Part shown: in pieces, positions 30,189 to 38,983 of the stretch | Layout: every line of letters starts with the position of its first letter | How positions within the stretch are numbered: the first letter of the stretch is position 1 | Origin: Hoylesella shahii DSM 15611 = JCM 12083 | Lineage (GTDB): Bacteria; Bacteroidota; Bacteroidia; Bacteroidales; Bacteroidaceae | NCBI RefSeq assembly: GCF_000613445.1 | Contig: NZ_BAIZ01000016.1 | Coordinates: forward strand, 1-64,000 | Length of the DNA stretch: 64,000 bases | Direction: 5' to 3' | Position numbers and translations under genes: made by a program | The notes under the pieces: model-generated | What the model saw: only the letters and a program-made list of their open reading frames with translations | Told to the model about the DNA's origin: nothing | Databases searched by the model: none

Positions 30189-30659
30189 CTAACGCTTGCT
30201 GCGAATTTCGGCCAAAGCCTTAACCCAATCGGTATCTAAAGAAAATTGCGTCATGTAGTTGCTGTTGTCGTAATAACTCAACACCAACTCTTTGTCCATA
30301 TCGTTAAAGCGACTGTTGTTGATAGACGCATTTTTAAAGCGGGCCATAACCAATTCTTTTTGCGTTTTTTTCTTCGCTTCAGACAAGCGTTTAAAGAAGA
30401 GGTTGATGAACTCGTGCATGGCATAAGCCTGTGTGTCGAGCATACGCACGGTGCTATCGGGCATGAGTTCTTTCGACTTCATTGCCATATAGTTCAGTTC
30501 GTCTACCTTAAATGTAGCCACTTTGCGCACGTCAATGCTTTTACTCTTGTCGGCAGCCGTTTGTTTCGACACCATCAATATGCGCTTATACACTTCTTGT
30601 GCTTGCGCCGTGAAGCCTGTTGTACATGCCATCAGCGCCAAAATCAAAATCTTTTTCAT
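30189..30659 (-). CDS. Exported protein of unknown function
   Basis: 156 residues from MKKILILALMACTTGFTAQA, a signal peptide cut before QEVYKRI; an ATG five codons upstream is less likely because it would delay the signal. The mature protein is predicted mostly helical and Lys-rich (RLSEAKKKTQKELVMARFKN), with conserved-looking NYMAMKSKELM and VLSYYDNSNYMTQF. I recognise no family. It is 154 bp downstream of ruvC on the same strand and ends before a strong terminator. Confidence 0.7.
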   Translation of the reverse strand: MKKILILALMACTTGFTAQAQEVYKRILMVSKQTAADKSKSIDVRKVATFKVDELNYMAMKSKELMPDSTVRMLDTQAYAMHEFINLFFKRLSEAKKKTQKELVMARFKNASINNSRFNDMDKELVLSYYDNSNYMTQFSLDTDWVKALAEIRSKR

Positions 30660-30813
30660 TGCTCTTACTTTCATTTTTTATACTTCTAATCTATTGCGTT
30701 TATTATTCTCTATTGTTGTTATACCTGCTTTTGTTGTTGTTTGCGAGCCTTATATTGCTTTTAAGCCAGAGTGCTTAGCCCATTCGTAGAGCGTAAGGAG
30801 GCTCGTGTTGGGC

Positions 30814-31385
30814 TTATTTGCCAGCAACTCGGTTTTGGTTGCGGCTTACAAAATCCTTCCAACCTTTGTATTTGGTGTCGGTTTCGGGTCTTCCCATCTG
30901 TAAAAAGTGACAATAAGCAGCCCCAAGCGCATCAGTGGCATCCATAAACTTAGGCATGTCTTCATCGCTTAGTTTCAGCATACGCTTCAACATGCCCGCG
31001 ACTTGCTCTTTAGAAGCTTGTCCTTGACCCGTGATGGCCATTTTTATTTTTAGCGGTGCATACTCGTGTATGGGTATGTCTCGATGGATGGCGCTGCAAT
31101 GGCAACGCCTTGTGCTCGACCAAGTTTCAACATTGACTGCACGTTTTTACCAAAGAATGGTGCTTCGATGGCCATTTCGTCGGGCAAATATGCCTCGATA
31201 ATGCCCGCGACACGTTCAAAGATATGCCCTAGACGCAAATAGGGGTCGGGCATTTTGCGCAGGTCGATAACGCCCATGGCCACCATCTGCGCTTTGTTTC
31301 CAATCACGCGGATGACGCCATAGCCCATCAATGTGGTGCCAGGGTCGATGCCTAATATTATCTTCTCTGTGTCTTGCTTAAGCAT
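30814..31385 (-). CDS. ruvC: Holliday junction resolvase RuvC (frameshifted)
   Basis: About 190 codons when one base is restored near 31090, where the first part reads [10 protein letters not shown] and the next frame continues [18 protein letters not shown]. Motifs: [17 protein letters not shown] with the first catalytic Asp, [23 protein letters not shown] with the Glu, and [15 protein letters not shown] with the last Asp residues. RuvC cuts Holliday junctions moved by RuvAB. The gene is normally intact and conserved, so the break is most likely a lost base in sequencing. The last residues [12 protein letters not shown] are typical of Bacteroidales RuvC. Confidence 0.9.
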
Positions 31386-31422
31386 GAGTCTTTTTTAGTT
31401 GCTCCAGTGTACTATACTTTTC

Positions 31423-31512
31423 TAGGATTTACTAGGTCCAGTTACGTTCGTCTAGGTGTTTATTGTTTTCCTAGAGTTTTAGTATTCCTGATGTTTCTAG
31501 TATTTCTAGTTA
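31423..31512. repeat. TTTCTAG-type short tandem repeat
   Basis: Degenerate 9-10 nt units (TTTCTAGGAT, TTACTAGGTC, TTCGTCTAGG, TTTTCCTAGA, TTTTAGTATT, TTTCTAGTA, TTTCTAGTTA) fill the gap between ruvC and the next gene. Same unit as at 13300-13350. Confidence 0.55.
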
Positions 31513-31515
31513 CCC

Positions 31516-32159
31516 TTATCTATCTAAATAGGGATTGTGTGCCAGCTCGTAACCAATGGTTGTTTCTGGTCCATGCCCAGAAAATACTCGTGTGGTGTCG
31601 GGCAATTGCGACAAATGGCGTATGCTTTGCATCATCTTAAACATGCTTCCACCAGGGAGGTCGACCCTTCCTACCGAACCTCTGAACAGTGTATCGCCAG
31701 TAAAGGCAATCCCTTCTTCGGCACAATAGAATACACAACTGCCCTCGGTGTGGCCCGGTGTGTGGATAATGGTAAAGCAATGATTGCCCCATTGAATGGT
31801 GTGAGCTCGGTAAGGCAGGGTGCAAGGGGCGGTTGTGGCTCTTCCAAGGGCATGTTAAGCAGGTAAGCAGCTTGCTCGGGCAGATGTTCGAGCAGTTGGC
31901 TATCGTCTTCGTGCACCTCTGGTTGTAGGCCATAAGTATCGTATACAAAAGCATTACCCAGGTTATGGTCTACATGGCCATGTGTAGCCAGCAGTCGGGA
32001 GGGCTTCAATTGGTTGTCGGTGATATACTTTTTGAGGGCCTCTTTATCTTTATCGAAAAACACGCCACAATCAATGATTACGCATTCTTTTGTTTCGTCG
32101 GATACAACATAGCAGTTTTCCTGCAACATGTTGCACACAATATGATGAATATTCAGCAT
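31516..32159 (-). CDS. Metallo-beta-lactamase fold hydrolase (glyoxalase II-like, frameshifted)
   Basis: About 215 codons after one base is restored near 31797: the first part runs to LAPCLTELTPF, and the next frame continues WGNHCFTIIHTPGHTEGSC. Metal ligands: THGHVDHNLG (the HxHxDH motif), the His in HTPGHTEGS, the Asp in IAFTGDTLFRGSVGRVDLPG, and the final His in VFSGHGPETTIGYE. This pattern is that of YcbL/glyoxalase II-type thiolester hydrolases. It ends HNPYLDR, as in many Bacteroidales homologues. Likely substrate S-lactoyl-thiols or a related thioester; not provable here. Confidence 0.88.
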
Positions 32160-32260
32160 TGTCCTAAACTGTTTTGCTTAATATATATGGTGTGTGCAGC
32201 TGGATTTTAGGGCTAAGCCAATAATCAATTTGTGCACATTTTATATCTGGTGCATACCCT

Positions 32261-32880
32261 CTACATGGGTACATACACCACATTTTTCTCGTCGAACCAT
32301 GCCTCTTCAAACCAATTCCTAATTGGAGTGATGTCGACAATCTTTTTCACTGCGAGCGTTTCTCCCTCAAGATTTCCCCCTTTGAGGCAAATTAGTCCGT
32401 TGGGGAGGGCATTACGTTGTTCGCGAGCAATGTTTTTTTCACGATTTTCATGAGGTCGGGTAAAGGCATTACGGCCCTACTCACCACGAAATCGTAGAGT
32501 TCTTGTTCCTCTTCGCCTGCTTTTTGTTCGGCCTTTACGTTGGTTAGGCCAACAGCAGTAGCAATTTCTTGCGTAACGCGTATTTTTTTTGCCGTGCGAT
32601 CAATGAGCTTAAAGCTGCATTGGGGGAAGATAATGGCTAGTGGAATGCCTGGGAAACCGCCGCCTGTGCCAAAGTCTAGTACTCGCGTTTGAGGCTTAAA
32701 CTGCACATATTTGGCAATAGCCAGCGAGTGAAGCACGTGATGCAGGTACAGGTTGTCGATGTCTTTGCGCGAAACCACGTTAATACGTTCGTTCCAAGTG
32801 CGGTAAAGTTCACCCAACTTGGTTAGCTGTTGCGTTTGTTCAGTTGTGAGTTCGGTAAAATATTTACGTATCTCGTTCAT
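32261..32880 (-). CDS. rsmG: 16S rRNA (guanine-N7) methyltransferase RsmG (frameshifted)
   Basis: About 207 codons after one base is restored in an A-run near 32430: MKIVKK continues in the next frame as NIAREQRNALPNGLICLKGG and ends EKNVVYVPM. Motifs: LYRTWNERINVVSRKDIDNL and HHVLHSLAIAKY at the N-terminus, SAM site VLDFGTGGGFPGIPLAI, and VSRAVMPLPDL. RsmG methylates G527 of 16S rRNA. Loss of the gene can give low-level streptomycin resistance, so a real mutation is conceivable; a miscounted homopolymer is simpler. Confidence 0.92.
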
Positions 32881-32978
32881 TGTTTTATCAGTTGTTGCGA
32901 TGGTTTAGCGCCGTGTTCAAGGCAATATGGCAGTTTCTGCCTAACCACTAAGTCTCAGCTTGCGATGAAGTGTGCCGT

Positions 32979-33779
32979 TTATTTCAATATCTTGCTTAGT
33001 TCGCTGCGGGTGAGGTTCACGCTAATTTCACCCAAGGCGTGCGGTGCAATTTCGTCTTCACAATATATAAAGGTGAAACCATCATCATCGATAGCGAAAT
33101 TATCGGGCACATATACGTGCGCATCGGCAAACACATCCTTTTTGATTAAACCCTCAAGTCCGTCTACGCCAAAGCGCTCGGCCAGTTTGTCTACCAGCAT
33201 TTCCTTGAGTGTTAGTTCGTATCCAGGCACAAAAACATCTTGCAGTTGCAGCACCGTTCCTGTTTTAATGTCGATGTTGCGCACCAAAGTTTGGTTAATT
33301 CCGTGCGCGCCTCCACCGAAAATATAAACTTTGGCTGTGTACACAACGATGTTGTCTGCGCCGTTTCGGGTAGAGGTTTTCACCTTATATTTGTAGTTAT
33401 ACGATTCGTAATGCTCTTTATCCTGACGATAAAGCGCGCCATATTCAGTCTTATAGTCGCTGAGCATTCTTTGTGCAAACGAGTCAACAGCCTGCTTCAT
33501 GTTAAACTTTTGATTGGTAAGTCCCAGATAATCGGGCATCAATATACCCGCATGCAGCAGCGCATTGTTAATCTTTTCGGCGTTGTTTCCTTTAGCGTAT
33601 TGCAGATTAAGCGATATTTGGCATGTAGGTGCGAGCTTTGTTTCGCTTAAAGCCACTGTGGTATCAACCACAATACTATCGAAAGTTAGTCCGTCGACCT
33701 TTGCCGTGTCGCCCTTTTTGCTGGTGCAAGCCGCAAAGGCCACAAGAGAAACAGCCAAAGTTATAAGTATTTGTTTCAT
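32979..33779 (-). CDS. DUF3298 (RsiV-like) lipoprotein
   Basis: About 266 residues from MKQILITLAVSLVAFAACTS, a lipoprotein signal with lipobox AFAAC; the start at 33806 would place nine residues before it. The mature part has a DUF4163-like N-terminal half and DUF3298 C-terminal half: VYIFGGGAHGINQTLVRNID, LQLQDVFVPGYELTLKEMLV, FAIDDDGFTFIYCEDEIAP. This fold is shared with RsiV, a lysozyme-sensing anti-sigma factor, but here it is a surface or periplasmic lipoprotein with no sigma factor beside it. Role unknown. A TAACTTTG box lies upstream. Confidence 0.82.
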   Translation of the reverse strand: MKQILITLAVSLVAFAACTSKKGDTAKVDGLTFDSIVVDTTVALSETKLAPTCQISLNLQYAKGNNAEKINNALLHAGILMPDYLGLTNQKFNMKQAVDSFAQRMLSDYKTEYGALYRQDKEHYESYNYKYKVKTSTRNGADNIVVYTAKVYIFGGGAHGINQTLVRNIDIKTGTVLQLQDVFVPGYELTLKEMLVDKLAERFGVDGLEGLIKKDVFADAHVYVPDNFAIDDDGFTFIYCEDEIAPHALGEISVNLTRSELSKILK

Positions 33780-33803
33780 GTATTTATTTTGCGTGATAAT
33801 GTG

Positions 33804-33811
33804 CAAAGTTA
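33804..33811 (-). promoter_or_regulatory. -7 box of the DUF3298 gene
   Basis: TAACTTTG on the minus strand, about 25 bp upstream of the chosen start, supporting that start over the one at 33806. Confidence 0.5.
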
Positions 33812-33961
33812 CGAAAAAAATTGCAAGAAAGGGTTCGTTGGGTGTTAATCTGTGTTTTTATAACGTATGATTGTAGCCGTTAAACCAACGATAGCAACGC
33901 TTTTTGCCAAGCATTAACTAAAAAACACGCTTCGTGTGGCTCGTTATCAGAAAAATATGCG

Positions 33962-33969
33962 TACCTTTG
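33962..33969 (+). promoter_or_regulatory. -7 box of rpsP
   Basis: TACCTTTG followed by CACC, about 60 bp upstream of rpsP. The -33 element is not clear. Confidence 0.55.
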
Positions 33970-34030
33970 CACCCGCTATCACGAGTTGATGGCATAAAAT
34001 TCAAACCTAATTACATTATTTAATTGCACA

Positions 34031-34591
34031 ATGGCAACAAAAATCAGATTACAACGCGGCGGCCGTAAAGGTTATGCTTTCTATGGCATTGTTATCGCTG
34101 ACGCAAGAGCACCACGTGATGGTAAATTTACTGAGAAGATTGGTACGTACAATCCTAACACCAATCCCGCTACCGTAGATTTGAATTTCGAACGCGCCCT
34201 GCATTGGGTTGAGTGCGGTGCACAACCCACCGACACTGTTCGCAACATCCTTAAGGGTGAAGGCGTTTACTTGATGAAGCACTTACGTGGTGGCGTTAAG
34301 AAAGGCGCTTTTGATGAAGCAGCTGCTCAAAAGAAGTTCGACGCTTGGAAAGAAGAGAAGAACAAGGGCAACGAAGCTATCCGCACCAACGACGCTAAGG
34401 TAAGAAAAGACCTCGAAGCTAAGAAGTTGGAAGCAGAAAAGAGCATCAACGCTGCTATCGCTAAGAAAGTTAACGAGAAGAAAGCTGCTGAAGCTGCTGC
34501 TAAAGCTGAAGCCGAAGCTGCTAATGCTGAGGTTGAAACAGCTGCTGAAGCTCCTGCTCAAGAGGCTGCTGAAGCACCTGCTGAAGCATAA
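34031..34591 (+). CDS. rpsP: 30S ribosomal protein S16 with acidic/alanine-rich tail
   Basis: 186 residues. The first 80 or so are S16 ([60 protein letters not shown]). The rest is a long Lys/Glu/Ala-rich extension with coiled-coil character ([20 protein letters not shown]) ending [14 protein letters not shown]. Extended S16 is usual in Bacteroidetes; the tail is longer than the S16 domain itself and would project from the small subunit. Monocistronic here: trmD and rimM do not follow, and a strong terminator does. Confidence 0.95.
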   Translation: MATKIRLQRGGRKGYAFYGIVIADARAPRDGKFTEKIGTYNPNTNPATVDLNFERALHWVECGAQPTDTVRNILKGEGVYLMKHLRGGVKKGAFDEAAAQKKFDAWKEEKNKGNEAIRTNDAKVRKDLEAKKLEAEKSINAAIAKKVNEKKAAEAAAKAEAEAANAEVETAAEAPAQEAAEAPAEA

Positions 34592-34613
34592 AGCACTGCG
34601 CTTAACAAACAAT

Positions 34614-34657
34614 AACGAGGGACATGCCATGATAAGGCTTGTCCCTCGTTTGTTTTT
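34614..34657 (+). terminator. Terminator of rpsP
   Basis: AACGAGGGACA pairs with TGTCCCTCGTT around 15 nt, followed by TGTTTTTG. Confidence 0.85.
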
Positions 34658-34692
34658 GTACTCCCACACCCACACTGCCCATCTTCGTACAT

Positions 34693-35325
34693 ATGCTTAT
34701 ACTTGCCGATAACCAAGATATCACCAGAGCTGGTTTGCTATGGCTTTGCAGAGAAATGCACATCGAAGATGTTGCGCTTGCTAAAGACAAGGCCGAACTT
34801 GCCAATGCTCTCGAAAAAGAGCGTGGAGCGGTGGTGGTGATAGACTACACTTTGTTCAACTTCAACAGTTTCGATGAGTTGCTAGTGTGGCAACAGCGTT
34901 TTAAACATGCGCAATGGCTCTTCTTTAGTGAAGAACTAACAGCCGATTTTGTTAGAAGGGCTATGGCTAGCACTTCGCGCTTTGGCCTTATTCTTAAAGA
35001 TGCCACGCTAACTCAACTCGAACAAGCCCTCAAAGCTGCTTTTAAAGGTGAACAATACCTCCAAACAGCTCTTGAACAGTTGGTGATAGACCCCCAGCAA
35101 GAGGAAGAACCAATCAAACTAACCAAAACCGAAACAGAGATATTGCGCGACATCGCTCTGGGATTTACCACCAAGGAGATTGCCGAGAAACGTTTTTCTA
35201 GCTTCCACACCATAAACACACATCGCAAAAACATCTTTAGGAAGATAAAGGTAAACAACATTCACGAAGCCACAAAGTATGCTTTGCGCGCTGGAATGGT
35301 TGATGCTGCCGAATATTACATATAA
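34693..35325 (+). CDS. LuxR/NarL-type response regulator
   Basis: About 210 residues from MLILADNQDITRAGL; the ATG at 34639 lies inside the rpsP terminator and is unlikely. The receiver-like domain has ADNQD for the acidic pocket and VVVIDYTLF for the presumed phospho-Asp, but the usual Lys region (LILKDATLTQLEQAL) is only partly conserved. The C-terminal LuxR helix-turn-helix is clear: KLTKTETEILRDIALGFTTK, EIAEKRFSSFHTINTHRKNI, FRKIKVNNIHEATKYA. No histidine kinase is adjacent, so it is an orphan regulator. Confidence 0.88.
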   Translation: MLILADNQDITRAGLLWLCREMHIEDVALAKDKAELANALEKERGAVVVIDYTLFNFNSFDELLVWQQRFKHAQWLFFSEELTADFVRRAMASTSRFGLILKDATLTQLEQALKAAFKGEQYLQTALEQLVIDPQQEEEPIKLTKTETEILRDIALGFTTKEIAEKRFSSFHTINTHRKNIFRKIKVNNIHEATKYALRAGMVDAAEYYI

Positions 35326-35379
35326 ATAATAGTTGTATAACGTGCATGCCGATATATTATAAGGTGTAGATTAAGGTGC

Positions 35380-36987
35380 TTAATGCTTGTTTGTCTCTGT
35401 GCAAGGAGGATATAAAAAGTTGTTAGCAGCCTGCAAATGCGCATTGTAAAATGCCCACATGTCGGCACAAGCCACCGTGTTAGGTGGCATTTCGTTGGCC
35501 AAGGCTTGCATTTCGGGTGTAGGTGTCCAATGATTTCTTCGATATGTCTCGGCAAAGGCATTAACTTGCGCTTGCGCCTCGGCCAACATGCCCAGTTCCT
35601 TAAGTAGTGTTCCCAACATGAAATGCACCTTACCCAAAAACTTATCGCGTGGTTGAAGCAGGATGGCTTTACATAAAGCCGACAGCTTTAGCTCTTTATC
35701 GGGAGTGATATCGGCTAATTCTTTCCAAAGATAAAAGCGTTGTTGCTTGCGAATCAGATGGCGAAGCACATCCAAAGCCTCATCCCTTTTACATGCTGCT
35801 AGTTTGGTTTTTACCCACAAACGCATCAAACGCTCATTGTCGTTGAAGTCGATAAGCGCTCTTTTAAGTATCTCGGGCGTACGAACATGGAGTTTAATCA
35901 GTTCGGTTTCGTTGCACGCCGATAGTATAGCCACCAGTACACGTTCCACCAAGGCAGGGCATCGATGCCCCTCTTTGATGCTTCTGTGCCAATCGTTGTC
36001 GCTAAAATTTCCCATTCCCCATGCCCTTATAAAGGTGAATAGAAGGCGTGGGTGTTGTTGTGGTAGGTGATGTAGATAGAAAGTGAGAATTTTAGAATGG
36101 TATTCGTTTATCATATTACCGCCATTTACAGCCTGCGCATAGCGCATGGCAAGGGTTATAGCCGCCTTTTCGTCTTGTTTCTGCAAGTTGTATATGCTGA
36201 AAAACCAACTTCTCGCAAACAATTTTCCCAACTGTTGTTCGGTGAAGTGGGGGTTGGGTAAGAAAATATCGCACACCTCTTGTAGGGCATAGCCCAAGCT
36301 AAAGCAGTGTTCAATAACCCTTTCTGTTAAAGGTCGGAATGTTTGTTCTTCGTGTTGCGTAGGTAGAAAGTCGGCTTCCGAAAAGGAGTTTACATCCCAT
36401 ACAAAGATGAATTTAAGCAAATTGAAGTCGGCAAACCGTTCTTTTACATTCAAAGCCATCAATAACATCTGCGAATGCAGCAGCGAAGGGCGTGGATTAT
36501 TCAGTTTGATATAATTAAACAAGGCCCATCTAGCCTGGGCCGATTGGCATTCGGCGAGCATCCGTTTAAGGTATTTATACACCACCCATCCCACTCTTTC
36601 GTGCAAAGGCAAAGGTAAATTATAATCAAGGAACGGCAGCAACGTCTCGTAAGCCGCCTTTTCGCAACCATCTTTACACATTCGTTCGATGCGTTTTATC
36701 TGCGGATAGAAGGGCAAAGCATGCTCTTTGAGTTTGGCTATGGCTCTAGCGGCAATGCCTTCCGTGTCGTTCATCAGTGGTAACAGCACCTCAAGGAAGC
36801 CAATTCGCTCATTGGCCTCGTCCAATCTTTGCGCTTTGATAAGACATTCGCAGATGTCTTTCTGCACCCAAAACATGGCTATGCACGAATGAAAAGTTTT
36901 CTCTTGCTGCCAATCTTCGTTGGCTTGCAGCAAGGCTTCGTTCAGTCGGCCCGCCTTTCTCAAGGTCATAGTAGTGATAAAGCTCAT
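35380..36987 (-). CDS. Large helical-repeat protein of unknown function
   Basis: 535 residues, start MSFITTMTLRKAGRLNEAL; no signal peptide or membrane segment. It looks all-helical, with TPR-like pieces at both ends (RKAGRLNEALLQANEDWQQE, FWVQKDICECLIKAQRLDEA, and near the C-terminus KVHFMLGTLLKELGMLAEAQ). The middle is less regular, with several Trp and Cys residues. It resembles cytoplasmic alpha-solenoid scaffolds. It is convergent with the LuxR regulator. I do not recognise the family and assign no function. Confidence 0.75.
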   Translation of the reverse strand: MSFITTMTLRKAGRLNEALLQANEDWQQEKTFHSCIAMFWVQKDICECLIKAQRLDEANERIGFLEVLLPLMNDTEGIAARAIAKLKEHALPFYPQIKRIERMCKDGCEKAAYETLLPFLDYNLPLPLHERVGWVVYKYLKRMLAECQSAQARWALFNYIKLNNPRPSLLHSQMLLMALNVKERFADFNLLKFIFVWDVNSFSEADFLPTQHEEQTFRPLTERVIEHCFSLGYALQEVCDIFLPNPHFTEQQLGKLFARSWFFSIYNLQKQDEKAAITLAMRYAQAVNGGNMINEYHSKILTFYLHHLPQQHPRLLFTFIRAWGMGNFSDNDWHRSIKEGHRCPALVERVLVAILSACNETELIKLHVRTPEILKRALIDFNDNERLMRLWVKTKLAACKRDEALDVLRHLIRKQQRFYLWKELADITPDKELKLSALCKAILLQPRDKFLGKVHFMLGTLLKELGMLAEAQAQVNAFAETYRRNHWTPTPEMQALANEMPPNTVACADMWAFYNAHLQAANNFLYPPCTETNKH

Positions 36988-37335
36988 GGTTAGGCATTTT
37001 TAGGTTATGATTAAACAACGCTGTTATAGTTGTTTTATTTTACGAAAAGCTCAAAAAATAGGTTTGTTGCGGTGTATAACCTTATCTCTAGTTTGTCTTA
37101 TGGACGCCTTTCAAAATGATATAGCACCATTGTAAAAGTCTTTTTTGTAGATGTTGATGTGTTATGCAATACGCATGCAACGCCTTGATATGTGGCATAA
37201 AAGCCCATTTTAATTGGTATCTCTCGTTAAGTACATGGCCAAGATAAATTGCCTACAACTGTAGTCAAGAAAAATAAATATCTAAAAAAGGCAAACATTT
37301 TTTATACAAACATGCAAGCGTTAATGGTTTTTTAT
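36988..37335. other. Gene-free stretch between divergent genes
   Basis: Lies between the starts of the minus-strand solenoid gene and the plus-strand gene at 37369. AT-rich, no credible ORF, repeat or RNA structure seen beyond the promoter listed next. Confidence 0.4.
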
Positions 37336-37343
37336 TATCTTTG
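37336..37343 (+). promoter_or_regulatory. -7 box of the gene at 37369
   Basis: TATCTTTG followed by CA, 25 bp upstream of the chosen ATG. This favours the start at 37369 over upstream in-frame ATGs. Confidence 0.6.
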
Positions 37344-37368
37344 CAATACCTTTAAAACAATTTGCATT

Positions 37369-37806
37369 ATGAAAGCTACGGAACAAACCATCATGCAGGT
37401 GGAACGCTTCATCAATAAGATAGCGCAAAAGTTTCCAAACCTGGACAGCAGCAACATTCTCACCGACATCCACATTAGGGTTTCGCAAGACTCAGGCGAG
37501 CTTCTTGCATTCAACGACGATGAAAGGGAGATAACTCGATGCGTGGTGGAGCAATGGATTGAAAGCAGAGACGAGCATTTTTACAACAGCGTTACGCATA
37601 TTTTGCAAAACAATTTGCGGAAACTTCATGCTGTGGTTGAACGCATGGGCATACTCAGACCCTTTAGTTTTGTGCTTGAAGATGATGAGAAAAACCATGT
37701 GGCCGAGTTATATCTCGTTGACGATGACACCACAATCATCTCTGGAGAACTGCTCCAAAACCTCGATGAAGACCTAGATAGCTTCATGGAAGATTTGCTG
37801 AAATAA
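37369..37806 (+). CDS. Acidic cytoplasmic protein of unknown function
   Basis: 145 residues from MKATEQTIMQVERFINKIAQ. In-frame ATGs further up would precede the promoter. It is acidic at the C-terminus (ELYLVDDDTTIISGELLQNL, then DEDLDSFMEDLLK), with no signal peptide. Recognisable segments: FPNLDSSNILTDIHIRVSQD and FNDDEREITRCVVEQWIESR. I cannot name a family, but it has the look of a conserved Bacteroidales protein. It ends 75 bp before the convergent prmA gene. Confidence 0.75.
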   Translation: MKATEQTIMQVERFINKIAQKFPNLDSSNILTDIHIRVSQDSGELLAFNDDEREITRCVVEQWIESRDEHFYNSVTHILQNNLRKLHAVVERMGILRPFSFVLEDDEKNHVAELYLVDDDTTIISGELLQNLDEDLDSFMEDLLK

Positions 37807-37881
37807 TACCATTTGTTGTACGCAGCACAGAGCTTTGTGCCCTGTGCCACGCCACTATGCCTGCAAGCGGGCAACTTATAG

Positions 37882-38751
37882 TTACTGCTTACCAAACGTT
37901 AAACACGCCCAACCGTCCAGTTCTTTTTGAGATGTGAGCGCCAACCCCAACGTTTTGGCTGCCTCCACCAGTATTGGCGTGTCTGTTTGGTAAAATCCAC
38001 TAAGCACAATAGTGCCTTTTGGCGTTGTTTTTTCTACCCAAAGAGGTAGGTCGGCCAAAAGGATATTGCGATTAATATTGGCCACAACCACGTCAAAATA
38101 TTTCTTTTCGGCGTTCAATGCTGTGGCATCGCCTTTTACAACCACCATGTTTTCCACGCCATTCAGCGTAGCATTGTGCAGACTGTTGTCCACACTCCAT
38201 TCGTCGATGTCGTAACCTAGCACACTTTCAGCGCCAAGTTTTGCTGCCACAATGCCCAAAATGCCCGTTCCGCATCCGCAGTCTAGCAGGTGTTTGCCTG
38301 CCAGTTGTAGGTTCAATAGTTGTTGCACAACCATCCTTGTGGTCTCGTGTGTGCCCGTGCCAAAGGCTTGTCGTGGTTCGATGGCCACCTGCAAGCTCAT
38401 GTTCGCCGGCAAATCTTCGGGCGAATAATGGCGTGCGTCGTATATAACGCATTTGTTTTCAATACAAATAGGTTCAAAACCATTGGCTTCCCACTCCTCG
38501 TTCCAGTTGCGGTTTTCGGCCTCTTCCATCTCATATTCAATTCGTGCCGAGACAATAGGGAAGTTGGCGATGGCCTCATCCAATGTTTCTTTATCCAATA
38601 AATGGGGTTGCACATATCCCGTTAAGCCCTCTTCAGATTCTTCAAAAGCTTCAAAACCCGCAGCTGCAGCAAGGTCGGCCAGCAGGTCTTTAGCTGCTTG
38701 TTCATCGTTGGCAGCCACATTCAGTGTGAAAATCGCTTTAAGATATTCCAT
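37882..38751 (-). CDS. prmA: Ribosomal protein L11 methyltransferase
   Basis: 289 residues. It trimethylates L11 on the ribosome using SAM. The N-terminal substrate-binding domain is followed by the class I methyltransferase core: AFGTGTHETTRMVVQQLLNL, LLDCGCGTGILGIVAAKLGA, VLGYDIDEWSVDNSLHNATL, and VVANINRNILLADLPLWV, where NIN replaces the usual catalytic NPP-type motif as in other PrmA proteins. The C-terminus GWACLTFGKQ is typical. Transcribed alone. Confidence 0.94.
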   Translation of the reverse strand: MEYLKAIFTLNVAANDEQAAKDLLADLAAAAGFEAFEESEEGLTGYVQPHLLDKETLDEAIANFPIVSARIEYEMEEAENRNWNEEWEANGFEPICIENKCVIYDARHYSPEDLPANMSLQVAIEPRQAFGTGTHETTRMVVQQLLNLQLAGKHLLDCGCGTGILGIVAAKLGAESVLGYDIDEWSVDNSLHNATLNGVENMVVVKGDATALNAEKKYFDVVVANINRNILLADLPLWVEKTTPKGTIVLSGFYQTDTPILVEAAKTLGLALTSQKELDGWACLTFGKQ

Positions 38752-38913
38752 ATCAACAAGTTTGTTTTAAAATGATTTTGCCTTTCTCTTGTGTCGGCAA
38801 ATAGGCTTGCGTGACTTTGTTCAGCATTGATTAGCCCGCATTTTGCAAAGCAAGACCCATCGCAAAATTACAAAAAAAATAGGGAAATCCTCTTTTTACT
38901 TAGGGAAAATCCT

Positions 38914-38921
38914 TATATTTG
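38914..38921 (+). promoter_or_regulatory. -7 box of the Tyr/Gly-rich protein gene
   Basis: TATATTTG followed by CATC, 63 bp upstream of the chosen start at 38984. Confidence 0.55.
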
Positions 38922-38983
38922 CATCACTATCATTTGTAAATTTGCAAAGTAACAAATTGCCTTTGGCAGAAAAGAACATTGAC

